A stretch of 64,000 bases of DNA from Fratercula arctica (taxonomy: Eukaryota; Chordata; Aves; Charadriiformes; Alcidae), in assembly GCA_947846985.1 (NCBI GenBank), contig CANTUZ010000004.1, positions 10,964,927 to 11,028,926 of the forward strand, written 5' to 3'. Shown piece after piece: positions 1 to 10,957 of this stretch. The notes beneath the pieces were generated by a model. That model ran no database searches. It saw only the letters and a program-made list of their open reading frames with translations, and was not told the DNA's origin. Each line of letters opens with the position of its first letter. Position 1 is the stretch's first letter. The position numbers were made by a program, and so were the translations under genes.

Positions 1-1688
1 TTAGGTGCTTTGCCGTATTTTTTTCCTTCAGGGTTTATTAAGGGAGCAAGCCTAATGCTGTGGGAACGCTACAAAGATTTGGCTGCCTCTGCTTTCCTTT
101 TCTAGCCCCCAAACCTGGAAGATTTAGGGAAACCTCCCAGGGTAACTGCAGCTCCTTTCAGTTCTTTATTTAAGGTGTTGCATTATTCAGAGAGTGAGTC
201 TGGATCTTCCACAGCGGTGGAGGACATCCGATAGGCATTTTTTACTTTTTAAGATGTCTTTATGATCAGAACCACTTGCTCTTCTGTCTGTGTAACTGTT
301 TCTCTTTGCAGTCATTCTGGGGTGGTTTAGAGGATTTGTCAGGATGAAAAAAATACTACTTTTATTTGTTTCTGGCGCCAAGCGTTCTCCTTGCCTACTG
401 TTCAGAGCTGAGTTTCAAATTTGAGGATTTCAAGAGAACAGAATAAAACAAGAGGGAGGTCTGATACATGAGGAGGAATCATCACAGGTGAAAATTGCTC
501 AGAAGTCATACACATACTGCCAAAGTTAGCACACTGCGCTCCGTTCTTCAAGTTCAGGGTTGAATCAATAAATAATATGCTTGTTCTGGTTATTTTGCAT
601 GTAGAAGGGTGACTGGACATGTAAAATAACCACAACTGGGAAATTAATTATTGATTACAGTGCAGCCTTCAACTAAATGCAAAATTAAACATTTATTCTG
701 ATCAATAAATGATGTGACAGTTGCGGCTATTCCCTACGTCAAGTTTTATCTCCTTATATCTGTGTCCAGATTAGGTTGCCTGAGTGCGGAGCAGTGGGGA
801 GACACGCTGGTCCCTGTGCCAGGAAGACAATTTGGCTGGCTGGCTCTCCCTCCGTGTCTTCACCAGGGCTTCACCCCGAGCCCTTCCCAGGGCAATTTCC
901 CCACCGCAGGGCTCGGAGGGAGCCCAGAGGAGCCCAGAGTTACACCTCCGTAAGGGGACAGCATCCTTCCTGCGGCACGGACAGGGTGTTTTGAGGTGTC
1001 TCCTCATTGCCTCCTGCCTTTGGGGAAGCTAGATTTCTTTAGAGAGCATACGTGGCGGACAGGGGAAAGAGCTGGTTTTAAGTTGCCTTCACGTTCCCCA
1101 TCTAATTCCCTCCCTTGGAAGAAAAAATTTGTCTCATGTTTCTTACGGCTCTCCTTGAGCGTTTCACTCGTCGTACCTTTCCATTTCATCGGGGCGGTGT
1201 TAAGAGGCATTACTCTTAGCTTGAGATAATTGAAGGAGAAGAGAGGTAAGGAAATCACACTTGTTTTCCTCAAGAAACCAAATAAAATGAGGGAACCTGC
1301 TTCACTTGTTCAGTGCCACAATCAAGCACACTGCCCATGAATTTGCAGTTGAAAATTGTGTTCACGCTGTCTACTTGAGGTATGAAATCCAAGGGAAGAA
1401 AGCTTTGCAAAAGTGGGCTTTTCATCAGGTTTTAGTTGCAAAGTAAAACCTGTTTTCGAAAAGTGTATCTTTTGTACAGCGCGTGGCGTATCTGCCTTGC
1501 TTCAATGGGGAAAAAATAAAGTTTTCTGATGAATAGTCAACTGGTTTTGAATTCTATTATGGAGATAATTTATAGGGTTGTAAGTGTTTTGCACCTGCCA
1601 CCAGGAATGAACTACATATGATTTATGCATCTGGAGGGAGGAAAAAAAGGGAAGAGAAGGCAACTGTCTGATCCTTCCCCACCATGAC
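1..1688. other. Unique sequence, no gene recognised
   Basis: No coding exon can be supported. A pyrimidine-rich tract ending in CAG at 29-31 looks like a splice acceptor, but the only open frame after it closes after 23 codons and no partner exon is visible. Positions about 771-1010 are richer in G+C than their surroundings and carry overlapping short open frames on both strands, the usual effect of GC richness. No repeat family was recognised. Confidence 0.5.
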
Positions 1689-1720
1689 AGCATATCATTC
1701 TGAGAAGAGAAGTAACTGTT

Positions 1721-1780
1721 TGAGGTTAATTTAGATCACATCAATCTGTATTACTTGACCTTTTCAGAATAAACAGAACC
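1721..1780. repeat. Copy 1 of a diverged direct repeat
   Basis: This 60-bp block aligns to 1966-2026 with roughly 80% identity by eye and one single-base gap. Shared blocks include AGGTTAATTT, CATCAAT, a CTTG..CCTTT core and CAGAAT.AACA. The short string AGCATATC also precedes both copies (1689-1696 and 1924-1931), although at different spacings, so the duplication may once have been longer. It matches no CR1 sequence that I know. It is noncoding. The ATTAA/ATCAAT content would suit homeodomain-type binding, which is inference only. Confidence 0.6.
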
Positions 1781-1861
1781 AAAAAGTGACTACACAAAAA
1801 AAGTCAATCTTAAAGCCAATTACGCTAATAGCATCTGATGTGTAAATGGGTGTTTATTATT

Positions 1862-1873
1862 AAAAAAAAAAAA
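1862..1873. repeat. Poly-A tract (12)
   Basis: A simple homopolymer lying between the two copies of the direct repeat. No element is attached to it, so it is probably polymerase slippage rather than a retrotransposon tail. Confidence 0.8.
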
Positions 1874-1965
1874 TCACTGCAATAAAGCTGAGGGGCATTT
1901 AAAGACAGGAGATGTCTAATTGTAGCATATCCAGTAATGAAATCACAGTCAGCCCAGTAGCTGAT

Positions 1966-2026
1966 TAAGGTTAATTTGAATCCCATCAATGTGGATTAAC
2001 TTGGCCTTTGCAGAATGAACAACACC
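1966..2026. repeat. Copy 2 of a diverged direct repeat
   Basis: Second copy of the block at 1721-1780, with starts 245 bp apart and in the same orientation. It is followed by more AT-rich motif-like sequence (ATCAATTAG, TTATTAGTTATCTGGATAACC) up to about 2130. The divergence between copies implies an old duplication. It could be a duplicated enhancer-type element or part of an unrecognised old repeat. Confidence 0.6.
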
Positions 2027-5000
2027 TTTGTGCCAACATGATCAATTAGTCCCCTTAACTTCATACGTCTGCTTGGAAAGGTTAGATTTATTAGTTATCT
2101 GGATAACCACTTGGAGATTAAAATCTCAGGTTTGTATGCTTTTTTTTTTTTTCAGCATACCCTAAGGAAGGAAAAAAAAGAAAATATGAAACTTTCTAGA
2201 TTTCGGTGCAGTTTGATGTTTTTTATCTAATAAGCATGAAAAGTCATGTTTATCCTAACATTAGATAAAAGTCTGGAGACTGGACATGTAATGGAATTGT
2301 GTAACTATGTCTAGAAAGCACAGACCGTGCTTTACGCTCCTGTACCACTGTTGCAGCTCCCTGCTCCCAAATGCACCGCTGCTGCTGCAAATTTTTTTTA
2401 CAAAGAGAAATCTCTCCAGAAACAAGCATCCCAGGTCAAATCTGTGTTTTGCCTTTACGCTTCTCCATCTTCCTCCCATCCAATGCGTGGGGGTCTTAAA
2501 AAGAGGGGAGACTGTTCACAAGTGAATGCAGGTAAAGACCGTGGAATCACCCCAGTGCCGATCCCAAGGGCTGGCTGTCATTAGCCACGATCGTTGCTGG
2601 GGTGATATTTCCCACAAAAAAGGCCAAATTGTTTCCGATCTCTCTTCTTTGATTCCCCGTCCACAGAATGGACCTACGTTTTGCAAAATTCTCCAGGAAA
2701 TGGTGCTGAATATTGCATGGGTGACTTCTCCAGCTCAGGATGTGGGACTAAGGCATTACTTTTTCCACCTTCTATATATTGATACCACTTTTTGACCTGC
2801 TGATAATAAATATTCAAAGAACGCTGAGATCACATTTATACAGGCTCACTGACAGACACTCTTTACCCCATACATAGCAATTAAAGACTATATACATTTG
2901 ACGGACCCCAAGAAGAGTCAGCAGTAACAGTGGTGTCAAGTTGAACAAGTATATTTGAGACCTGACAGCATACGGTGGATTGAAGTTCCTGCAAGAATAT
3001 TGTGCTTCTAGTTTGTGAAAGATAGCTTGGCATAGGTGTAGCGCTGTCTGAATGCAGCTGTACCTCTTTTCAAGCCAAAGTAGTATCTGCACACTGCAAC
3101 ACCGATGCTCTTCAGCTCCCACATAGCCAAAAGGAGAACGGTGCGAGACCTGCACGGCCCCGCGGGTGGACAGAGAAACTGCCACTTCGTGCAGGTCAGT
3201 GCGACTTCTTTTTTTCATAGAGAAAAAGCTTGTTGTGACAAAAGAAACGGAGCAAGTAAATATTCTGCGGACCCTGTAAAATAATACCTGATGGAAAATT
3301 TTGGAAAATGTATTGTTGACAAGCAAACCTGCTGAGTGGAGGTAGTGGGGAACTGGGGGTTGGGATACAAATGTGGAAAAACCACACACTCCAGCTTAAA
3401 GCTTGGAGAAATAGAACATGCAGAAAAAAATGATAGCTGCAGCTAAATTAGGCAAATTTAGTTAGGGGTCAGCTCACAAAGGAGAATATCCCTTTGAAAG
3501 GAAGACCTGTGGAGTGGTACTCCAGTCATCTGTTGTGTATTACTTGCACAGTAGAAGGCGTGGGATGGTAAACTTAGCAGGAGGCAGCACTTCTATTCAT
3601 AGTCACATGAACACTCGTCTCTTGCATTCTCCCACCCATTTTCAATCACAGAATAATTCTCTTCTAATTAAAACCATTGCTTACATAGAAATAGAAAGGA
3701 AATGGTTGATTTTATTTTTTTCTGATTTGTTGTGAATTGTGTTTCATTTATTTTTAAATTCTGTTTATTGTTGCAGTTGTATCTAGAAGACCAATATGGA
3801 GCTGGAATCCCGATCTGCTGCATAAATGTGCACATTTAGTCCAAGGAGATTGTTCATTAGTCCGTGGATGTTTGCTCTTCATCCTGCCTCCCTTCCCAGC
3901 CATCTGTTCCGCTTCGCTCAGCTGGAAATCAGGCAAAGAGCGGGTGCCACTTGTGCCACCAGCTCTCCTCCTACCAGCTGCAAGTGCTTTGCCGACTACC
4001 AGTTGCTCATGGAATAGGGTGTGGGGACCGCCAGCAGCGAAGCGTCAGCGGTGGCAGCATTTCCCACGCACGGACAGTCACTACAGCCTTTGCAGAATAC
4101 TCCGAAATTCTGTTATAGGGCCAGAGCTGTCAATCCACGCTGTATCTGGAGCAATCCGAACTGGAGAGGTGACTTGTTAACTTAACGGCATTTCTGGAAA
4201 AGGAAGTGTACCGCTCTGCATCAAAGAGTGGTATACTTCTTGAGAATGGATATAATGGAAGTGACACATAAAAATACACGGAGCTGCCTTAAAGCATGTG
4301 TTATCAGTGGCTTCACACAGACCCTGCACGTTAAGGCTGGTATATAAAATATTTTTTTTCTTGTTTTATATTTTATGAATGATGTTAAAATGTATTGTAT
4401 GTTCTTGAACCTCATTGTCACCTCTCAGGTGATGCGCAAACTTCAGAATAAACAGGGGCTTGCAAATCGTCTCTATTTGAGTTTGCTTTGTAAAGAAGAC
4501 AGACAGACCAGTTCTCCTTTTGCCTGCGTTACCGTCTCAGGTATTATAGTGATTGCCTGGAAGAAGAAACAAGTTAATTCAGCACCATATATCATTTGTA
4601 GATGATGTCTGACTTAATTCCTAAGGCAAAAATTTTGGAATAAACTATTATTTATTCTTCTCTAAGTAATTCAGTTTGCTACTACTGCTGTCATCTTTTC
4701 TGTGCAGTCCACCATCTCTTGTCAGCTGTGTATAAGACATCTCAGATTGCTATTTGGGCACAAACATACAGAGTCAACAAATGACTTAAACATTACGGCT
4801 GTAAAACTGAAACCTGTGGAATCAGCCAAGTGTTATTCATTCATGCTTGATGGTACTTGAAATATGAACCACACTAAACAAATGGCTCTTTTCAAGCCCA
4901 CCAAAAAGACAAGGTGAAGGAACAAAAGCCGGGCAGTGAGAGAAGAGCAGAAGATGCTCAGGAGTGAACTCGCAGAAACAAGTGCAAAATCCCCTGTGCT

Positions 5001-8000
5001 TCAAGGAAGTTGGTTGTAAATTACTTTTGAAATAGGTAATCGAAACATTTTGTCTTTTTAATAAGTTTACTATTTTTCTAGATTTATTCATATGTAATAC
5101 ATGTCATATATAGTCTAACATGGTTACATATATTAATACGTACAGTTGTAAAACATCATTCATATTTCAAGGATACATTCCTTATGTCAATGTTATGATA
5201 TTTAGCAAAAGAAAATTGTATATTTTGTGATGGCTTTCACAATAGGCTTTGACCCCTCTTCCTCTCCTTTCCTCTCTCATTTTTTCTTCTGTGAGCAATC
5301 TAAGCTGGCTTTCAACAGGGGCCTCGTATGACCTAAAGCTGCTCCTGAAACATTAACAAAAGGGAGATTAGCATGGAACAACTCTGAGACCTCTGATTCT
5401 TTCTTTATGTGTTACACTGGTTAGGCTGTGTTATCAACTGAAGCAAGCAATGTCTGATAAAGAAAATACCCTGAAGTCTTTTTGACTCTCTTGCATATCA
5501 GCTTGCTACTTAGCAAAAAACCCCCCAAACCAACAAAACCAAAAATCCTACAATTTGCTTCCATAACAGGCTTGGGTCTTACAAAGCTTTAGACTTAAAA
5601 TTGGAGTTTTGTATATTACTTTGTTTTTCCAATATGAGTGAAAGTTTTTACAGTTTCTAGAAAAGCAAAGCAAATATTCAAAAGGGTAAAGAGTGAGAAT
5701 ACCATGGATGAACACTTTCAGTCGTTGCCAGTTGAGAAAAGTTAGACCAGGCTGCTTCAATCTGGTATCAAAGCTTAGACAGAGACTAGAAGCAGAGTCA
5801 TGGGTTTCCATGGCAACCCCCATCTCCTGCCCCATCCCACGTGCACTCTGCTCAGCTGAGTCCTAGCACAGGGATGATCAGCTCCTTCCTTCAGATGGGT
5901 GCATACAAAATAGGAGGATTTGTCATGAAGATGGTGAGAATGCACCAGAGGCATAAAATTACAAGGAAGATTACGGCAGCCTGGTAAGGCTGCACAGCTG
6001 CCCTCGCACCCAGCACTCCTCTCGAATGTGGTGCTGGGACCTGTGCACCCATGGCACGGGCGCCCTCCAGCCACTGCTGCTTCCCCTGCCTTGGCTCCAA
6101 AGTAGCTGCTGGGCATTTTGGGCTACGCATCATCTGTTGCTTCCTTGGGCTTTTGCCATCTTTTTTTCCAGGCTGATGGAAAAGCCTTCCTCCTCTGCCA
6201 TTCTTGCTCATTCAAATAAAGTATTTCCAACCCTATTGTCATCATGGTTGAAGCAGTGAATATACATATCATAATGTATTTCACATGTATGTATATTGCT
6301 GAGGTGGTATAAGAAGCAGGTATTTTATTATTGGTATGAAATAATGCCTCGGGGTGTAGATAGATTTTTCACTTTTTATTTTAATTAGGTGAATAGCGAA
6401 GACAACTACCCCCACCAAATCTTTGTCCATATGAGATTATAATCCTGTTAGCTTTTTCCCCTGAGATTTTTCTGCATGACCAATGGAGTAATACCTGACA
6501 GTCGCCATTATCGCACAATACGGGCAATATTACTTATGATACTTAGCAGTGGTGTCTTTCAGGCATTCTGAACTTCCTACGACCCACATATGTCTCTTCT
6601 CCTTCACTGGTTGAATCAACAATTATGCTGTGTTGATGAACTCCAGGAAGAGGGAAACACGTATCTGCATTTGCTTTTAAGTCTCAGAGTTGTCTGAATA
6701 CAGAAGAAGCCCGTGGCAATTTATGCCCTGCTGAAATACAGTTATCTTAACTGATATATGGGGATTACCATAATATTTCCTATTAAGTCTCTGTGATTTT
6801 CCTCCCATTTCCATAGATAAAAAATGGTAATACATTATCACCAGTGACATTGCAGGCATTGACTTTAGCTATGAAAATAAAAGTCTAGCTGTATACATAA
6901 ATAATGTTAAGATTGTTGCTGTTATGTGATGCTGATCGAAGTATTCAGTCTTAGTGGCCCGAGGTTACGCTGAACATACTGAACCTTCCACAAATTTACT
7001 TTAAAGATGCTCCCGGTTGAAAATACCTTAACTAGCTCTTCCAAATTCAAAAGTTCACCAGACATTATCATTAATAGTTCCAAGACAGGCAACGACACCA
7101 TGAATCAAAACACAGACAGCAAATACCATACAGGGTCCCTCTAGCTTTTTAATTCACGCAGAGTGACAAATATACTGCATTAGGTTGGTGCTCAATCACT
7201 GTTCATTTTCCTCTATTCTTCACCACATAACAAAGTTCATTATGTGATAAATTTGTTACTGCTCTTCTGGTTGGCCACTGGTAACGTCTTTCTGCAGTAC
7301 AAAAACAACATCAGAGACACTATTTGATTTAATTACAGAGGTTTCCAGCACACAAAGCTGTGATTCCTTTTCTTTGCAAATTTTCACCTCCTAATTGTTT
7401 GGTCCCTGGAACTACACTACAGTTTCACTCTTGTGCTCCTCTTCCATTCCCATTGCTTGTGCTAGTAAAAGCATCTCATCCCACCTCTTCAGCTGAATTA
7501 CGCTTTGCTGCTTTGTTCATCGAAGGATGAAGATTATAGCCAGCTGATACGATTTCTGAATTTTTGTGAAATTACGTAAACCCCTCCACGTGTAAACCTC
7601 TTCTATCCCCCCCCGAATGTGAAACTGTCAAAATTCAGTCAAAAAGGAAAAAAAAAGGGGTTTTTTTCTGCCTGAAGTGATACGCTCTTTTTTATACCTT
7701 TATACACTGACTCTAATGCAATAAATAAGCGGACATTAGCACAGGGGAGGAGTTTTTGCATGTTATCACAATGCTTTTCTAAAATAATTTTAGTAGTACA
7801 GTGACTGTGATGGTAAATTATAAAAAAAAGGGATAGAGCTGACAATATAGATGTGACACCAGAAATAATCTCTTTTCAGGTATTTAAAAACAAATAAAAA
7901 TACATGTATCCAGACATCACCCGTTCATTGTAGTCTAAATCCAAAAAAACCACCCAGCTCTTGAAGGATCTGACGGTTTGAGGCATTGGAAAATATCCTA

Positions 8001-9928
8001 CACTTTTCTGTTTATTTTCTTTATAAATGGTATAGCTTTTTTAAATAACAAACCGTTCCTCCAAAGAATGTTTCTTGGGTGCCTTTTGTAAAGCAATCTG
8101 GCCAGGGCAGATGATGTGCCGTGGTCTGGCAGGGCATTTTGTCCATGCAAGCCTTCCTAGTGTACTACATTGACACAGAGATTCTTACTGGTAAAACAGA
8201 AATCTTCCTCTTCAGGTAAGGTAGTATATTTTATGCTAAAATGTTAGTTGACTATGGTAAGCAGGTAAATGATGTGCTTGTGTGATGCTCAGAAGTAAGG
8301 AGCCACCTCTGGAGCTGGGATCTGGGAGGGATTACTCAAGTTGGGCGAATAGTTTGAATTTGAACTGCACCCAGTGAAAAATGAACAGTATTTTTGTAAT
8401 GATAGACTTTTTCCTCGTATGTGTGTATGCTGGGTAGCTTTTATTGCATTCAATTTTACAGTATTACCTACTGCATTGTGTCGAAATGATGTTACGTGTT
8501 GAATGGAGATAGAGAGTGCCAAGAACAGAAAGAAAGGAAAGGAAATGCTGTTTTCTAAATGCAATTTCTGCTTCTTCAGAGCAAATTTGAGCATGAGGAC
8601 TGAGTCTGATAAGAAATAACACATTTAAAGTATAGAACTGGACATTAAGTTACTAGAGAATTTCATGACCCTGGTTTAGTGTTGAAGAGCAATAGGTGGG
8701 ATTCAGGAATTCCCCAGCCAAACATTTCTTCTCCGCTTATTTGCCAAAGTGATACGAACTTATTATTGTCCTACTGCTTAGCACTGGGCCTGCTTATGGG
8801 AAATGTTTAAAGATGCAGTGAAAAGGAACCTAATATTTGAAAAAGGTATCGTCCAATATTGCCTAAAGAATACTTTAGTGGCTGTTGAAGCTTAAATACT
8901 TCATTCCAAATTAGCGAATTTAAAAAATACTATAAAGAGATGTGTTATGTAATGAAACAGACTACTCATGTCTTGTGGTATTGCCTATGTAATTGCATTC
9001 TTTTATCCAAGAAGTTATGCTTATTTTATTCCTTTGTCAACAGCCTAGCTACCTTGAATTTTCTAATGCTGGTAAAAGTCCTTTCCAAAGAAGAGCAGAG
9101 TAAGAGTTCAGATTAAATTACATGAAAAGACACTTGTTTACTCCTGATTTTATTTTCTGATGTCCATTTGCTCACTTGTTCAGTTGCGTTTTGTGTTTAT
9201 TTGTAAAAGAATAGTGATGCAATCGTGTACTATTTAACAGGCATATCATACAGCTGCGTGACCCTGTTTTAAAAATGCTGTTTCAAATTATTTTGTATTG
9301 CTATTTTCTTCCTTTTCTGAATAAAGCTAAGCAAAGGATGTCAGTTCCATTCAAAGACCTTCACGCTTGCGTGGAAAGAAACTAGAATGAAAAACAAAAA
9401 GAGCCACAGAAGAGCTCTCCCATTGCCTCCCTCGTCTCCTTCCCAACTTCTTCCCTAAAAGAGATGTAACATGAGAGCAGTCTCTTTTTAGCAAAATGTT
9501 TATGGAAGCATGTTTTTTTCATTTTCTTGACCTTCCTTGACTCTTCCAATAAATAAACCAGAGGAGGAATAAGAAACAAAATAAACATTCTCCCATGGTA
9601 GTTTTACAGAAACCAAAATATTTATGACAAATTTGAGCAACGCTTATTTGATTACAATTTTCCTGTCCTTTTATCACATATGAACCTACACATGTATTTA
9701 ATCAAACCACAAGCAATACCTAGTGAATTAAGTGTCATAAAAGTGTTAATTTTAAAGAGCTGAATACAACCCTGAACAAAAAGCTGAGATGATTGAAAAG
9801 AAATCATGTATTGTCACGTGTAAGAATATGTAATAATTGGGTAAGAATACTCTATGTATATTGAATGCATAAGATTATTTTGTTAGGTACCCCCAAGCCA
9901 CATATACTTGCATTCAAGAAAGTAAATA
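2027..9928. other. Unique AT-rich sequence, no gene recognised
   Basis: About 7.9 kb without a supportable gene, CR1 copy or RNA gene. A minus-strand frame at 2814-3389 is long (191 codons) but begins at a GTG, has no ATG for its first 57 codons and resembles no family I know, so I treat it as chance. Dense TAAT, forkhead-like and similar motifs around 5190-5460 and 8890-9120 look like the texture of conserved noncoding DNA, but that cannot be tested here. Poly-T tract at 2140-2152; C8 near 7607-7614. Confidence 0.5.
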
Positions 9929-9944
9929 TTGTTTAATTAAACAA
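9929..9944. promoter_or_regulatory. Perfect 16-bp palindrome with inverted forkhead-like sites
   Basis: TTGTTTAATTAAACAA reads the same on both strands. It holds two inverted forkhead-type cores (TGTTTA and TAAACA) overlapping a central TTAATTAA, which also gives homeodomain-type TAAT cores. Such symmetric sites can bind dimers. Function is inference, and palindromes of this size can also arise by chance in AT-rich DNA. Confidence 0.35.
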
Positions 9945-10831
9945 ATCCCAGAGTGTGGTAATAACAAGTTGTACAAACCAGAAGGTGGAACATAAATGAA
10001 GGAGATTACTGATGAACGGCAAAATTAATGAGGGTGGGTTTTCCTCCTGATTGCTGAGGAACCATTTTGGGGAGGTGCGATGAAGGGATGCAGGGGACTG
10101 CAGAGCGATTGCCCACCTGAATGGGCCAAATGACGGGGGTAGGGGCTGAGGGTGCAAAGGGAGGTTTCAGCAGAGTGCTATAAATCTGTGATAACGTGAA
10201 ACTTTCTGAAAAGGATTAATGGTGTGACTTTGAGAGTTATAGTAACTTGGTCTTGGTGCTTATACAATTGCTGCTAATAGGATACAAGGTACAAAGGCAT
10301 AAAAATAAGCAGTGGAACTCATGTTCATCCAGCTAATTTTATGGGAAATTGGTAGTGGCAAAGAAGTTTTGTTGGTTTTGTTTTTTTTTTTTTTTTAAAA
10401 TCACAATTTTATTGAAAATAATAGCTGCATTGGCTAGTGTAATATGGTACATGAATGTATTCAAAACACATCTTACTTAGGAAAACTAACCCACCAATCC
10501 AATGCATAGTCCTTTTAGTTATCATAAAACACTTTCAGCTGCAATTTAGATTTCTGTTTACCTACACCTGCTTGCAGGGGATGGTGGTTTTCAGTTGTGG
10601 TTCATTGAATGATGATAAGGAGCACCTGGCAGTTTGGGAGGGGTTTTCTGCCAGAGGAAAGAGGGGTAGAAAGAATATTGCTGATGAGGAAGGAGGCAGT
10701 AAGATAAGGGATTTTATGGTGTGGGGTAGTTTTTTTTTTTTTTTTTTAGCAGGCTCTATCTAAAGTGGGAAAATGAAAAAGTAAATGTAGCGATTTATGA
10801 TGGAGACCCTGAGACATTTTGTTCTGATTAG
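9945..10831. other. Unique sequence with two long poly-T tracts
   Basis: No gene recognised. T16 at 10381-10396 and T18 at 10730-10747. The second is followed by AGCAG, so it resembles a strong pyrimidine tract plus splice acceptor about 80 bp upstream of the candidate exon that follows. The segment 10580-10730 is purine-rich (G and A) on the + strand. Confidence 0.45.
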
Positions 10832-10957
10832 GAATCCTCTCGAGATCCCAACGCGATAGGATTGTTAAAAGGAGACTGGTGCACGGGGCTGGTGGCATTG
10901 GTGAGAAAGCAGCCTTTGTTGCTACGTGTGGGGATGTGACTGAGCAGAAGGCTTCAG
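10832..10957 (+). other. Candidate exon of unknown transcript
   Basis: The segment is bounded by an acceptor-like ATTTTGTTCTGATTAG and a full consensus donor (TTCAG followed by GTAAGT at 10958-10963). It is 126 bp long and holds several CpGs. One frame is open right through the exon (codons from 10834, including RRLVHGAGGIGEKAAFVA), with a stop just upstream of the acceptor. The other two frames are closed. I recognise no protein family, so this could be an internal coding exon or a long noncoding RNA exon. The strong + strand T/G excess downstream fits transcription in this direction. No partner exon was identified. Confidence 0.3.

Noticed and set aside
32..102. Short exon after the acceptor-like tract at the window start
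   Set aside because: Only 23 codons, a stop follows at once, and no polyadenylation signal or partner exon supports it.
2814..3389. Minus-strand open frame of 191 codons, the longest in the window
   Set aside because: It starts at GTG with no ATG for 57 codons, resembles no family, has no splice or promoter context, and a frame of this length is not very surprising in a six-frame scan of 64 kb.
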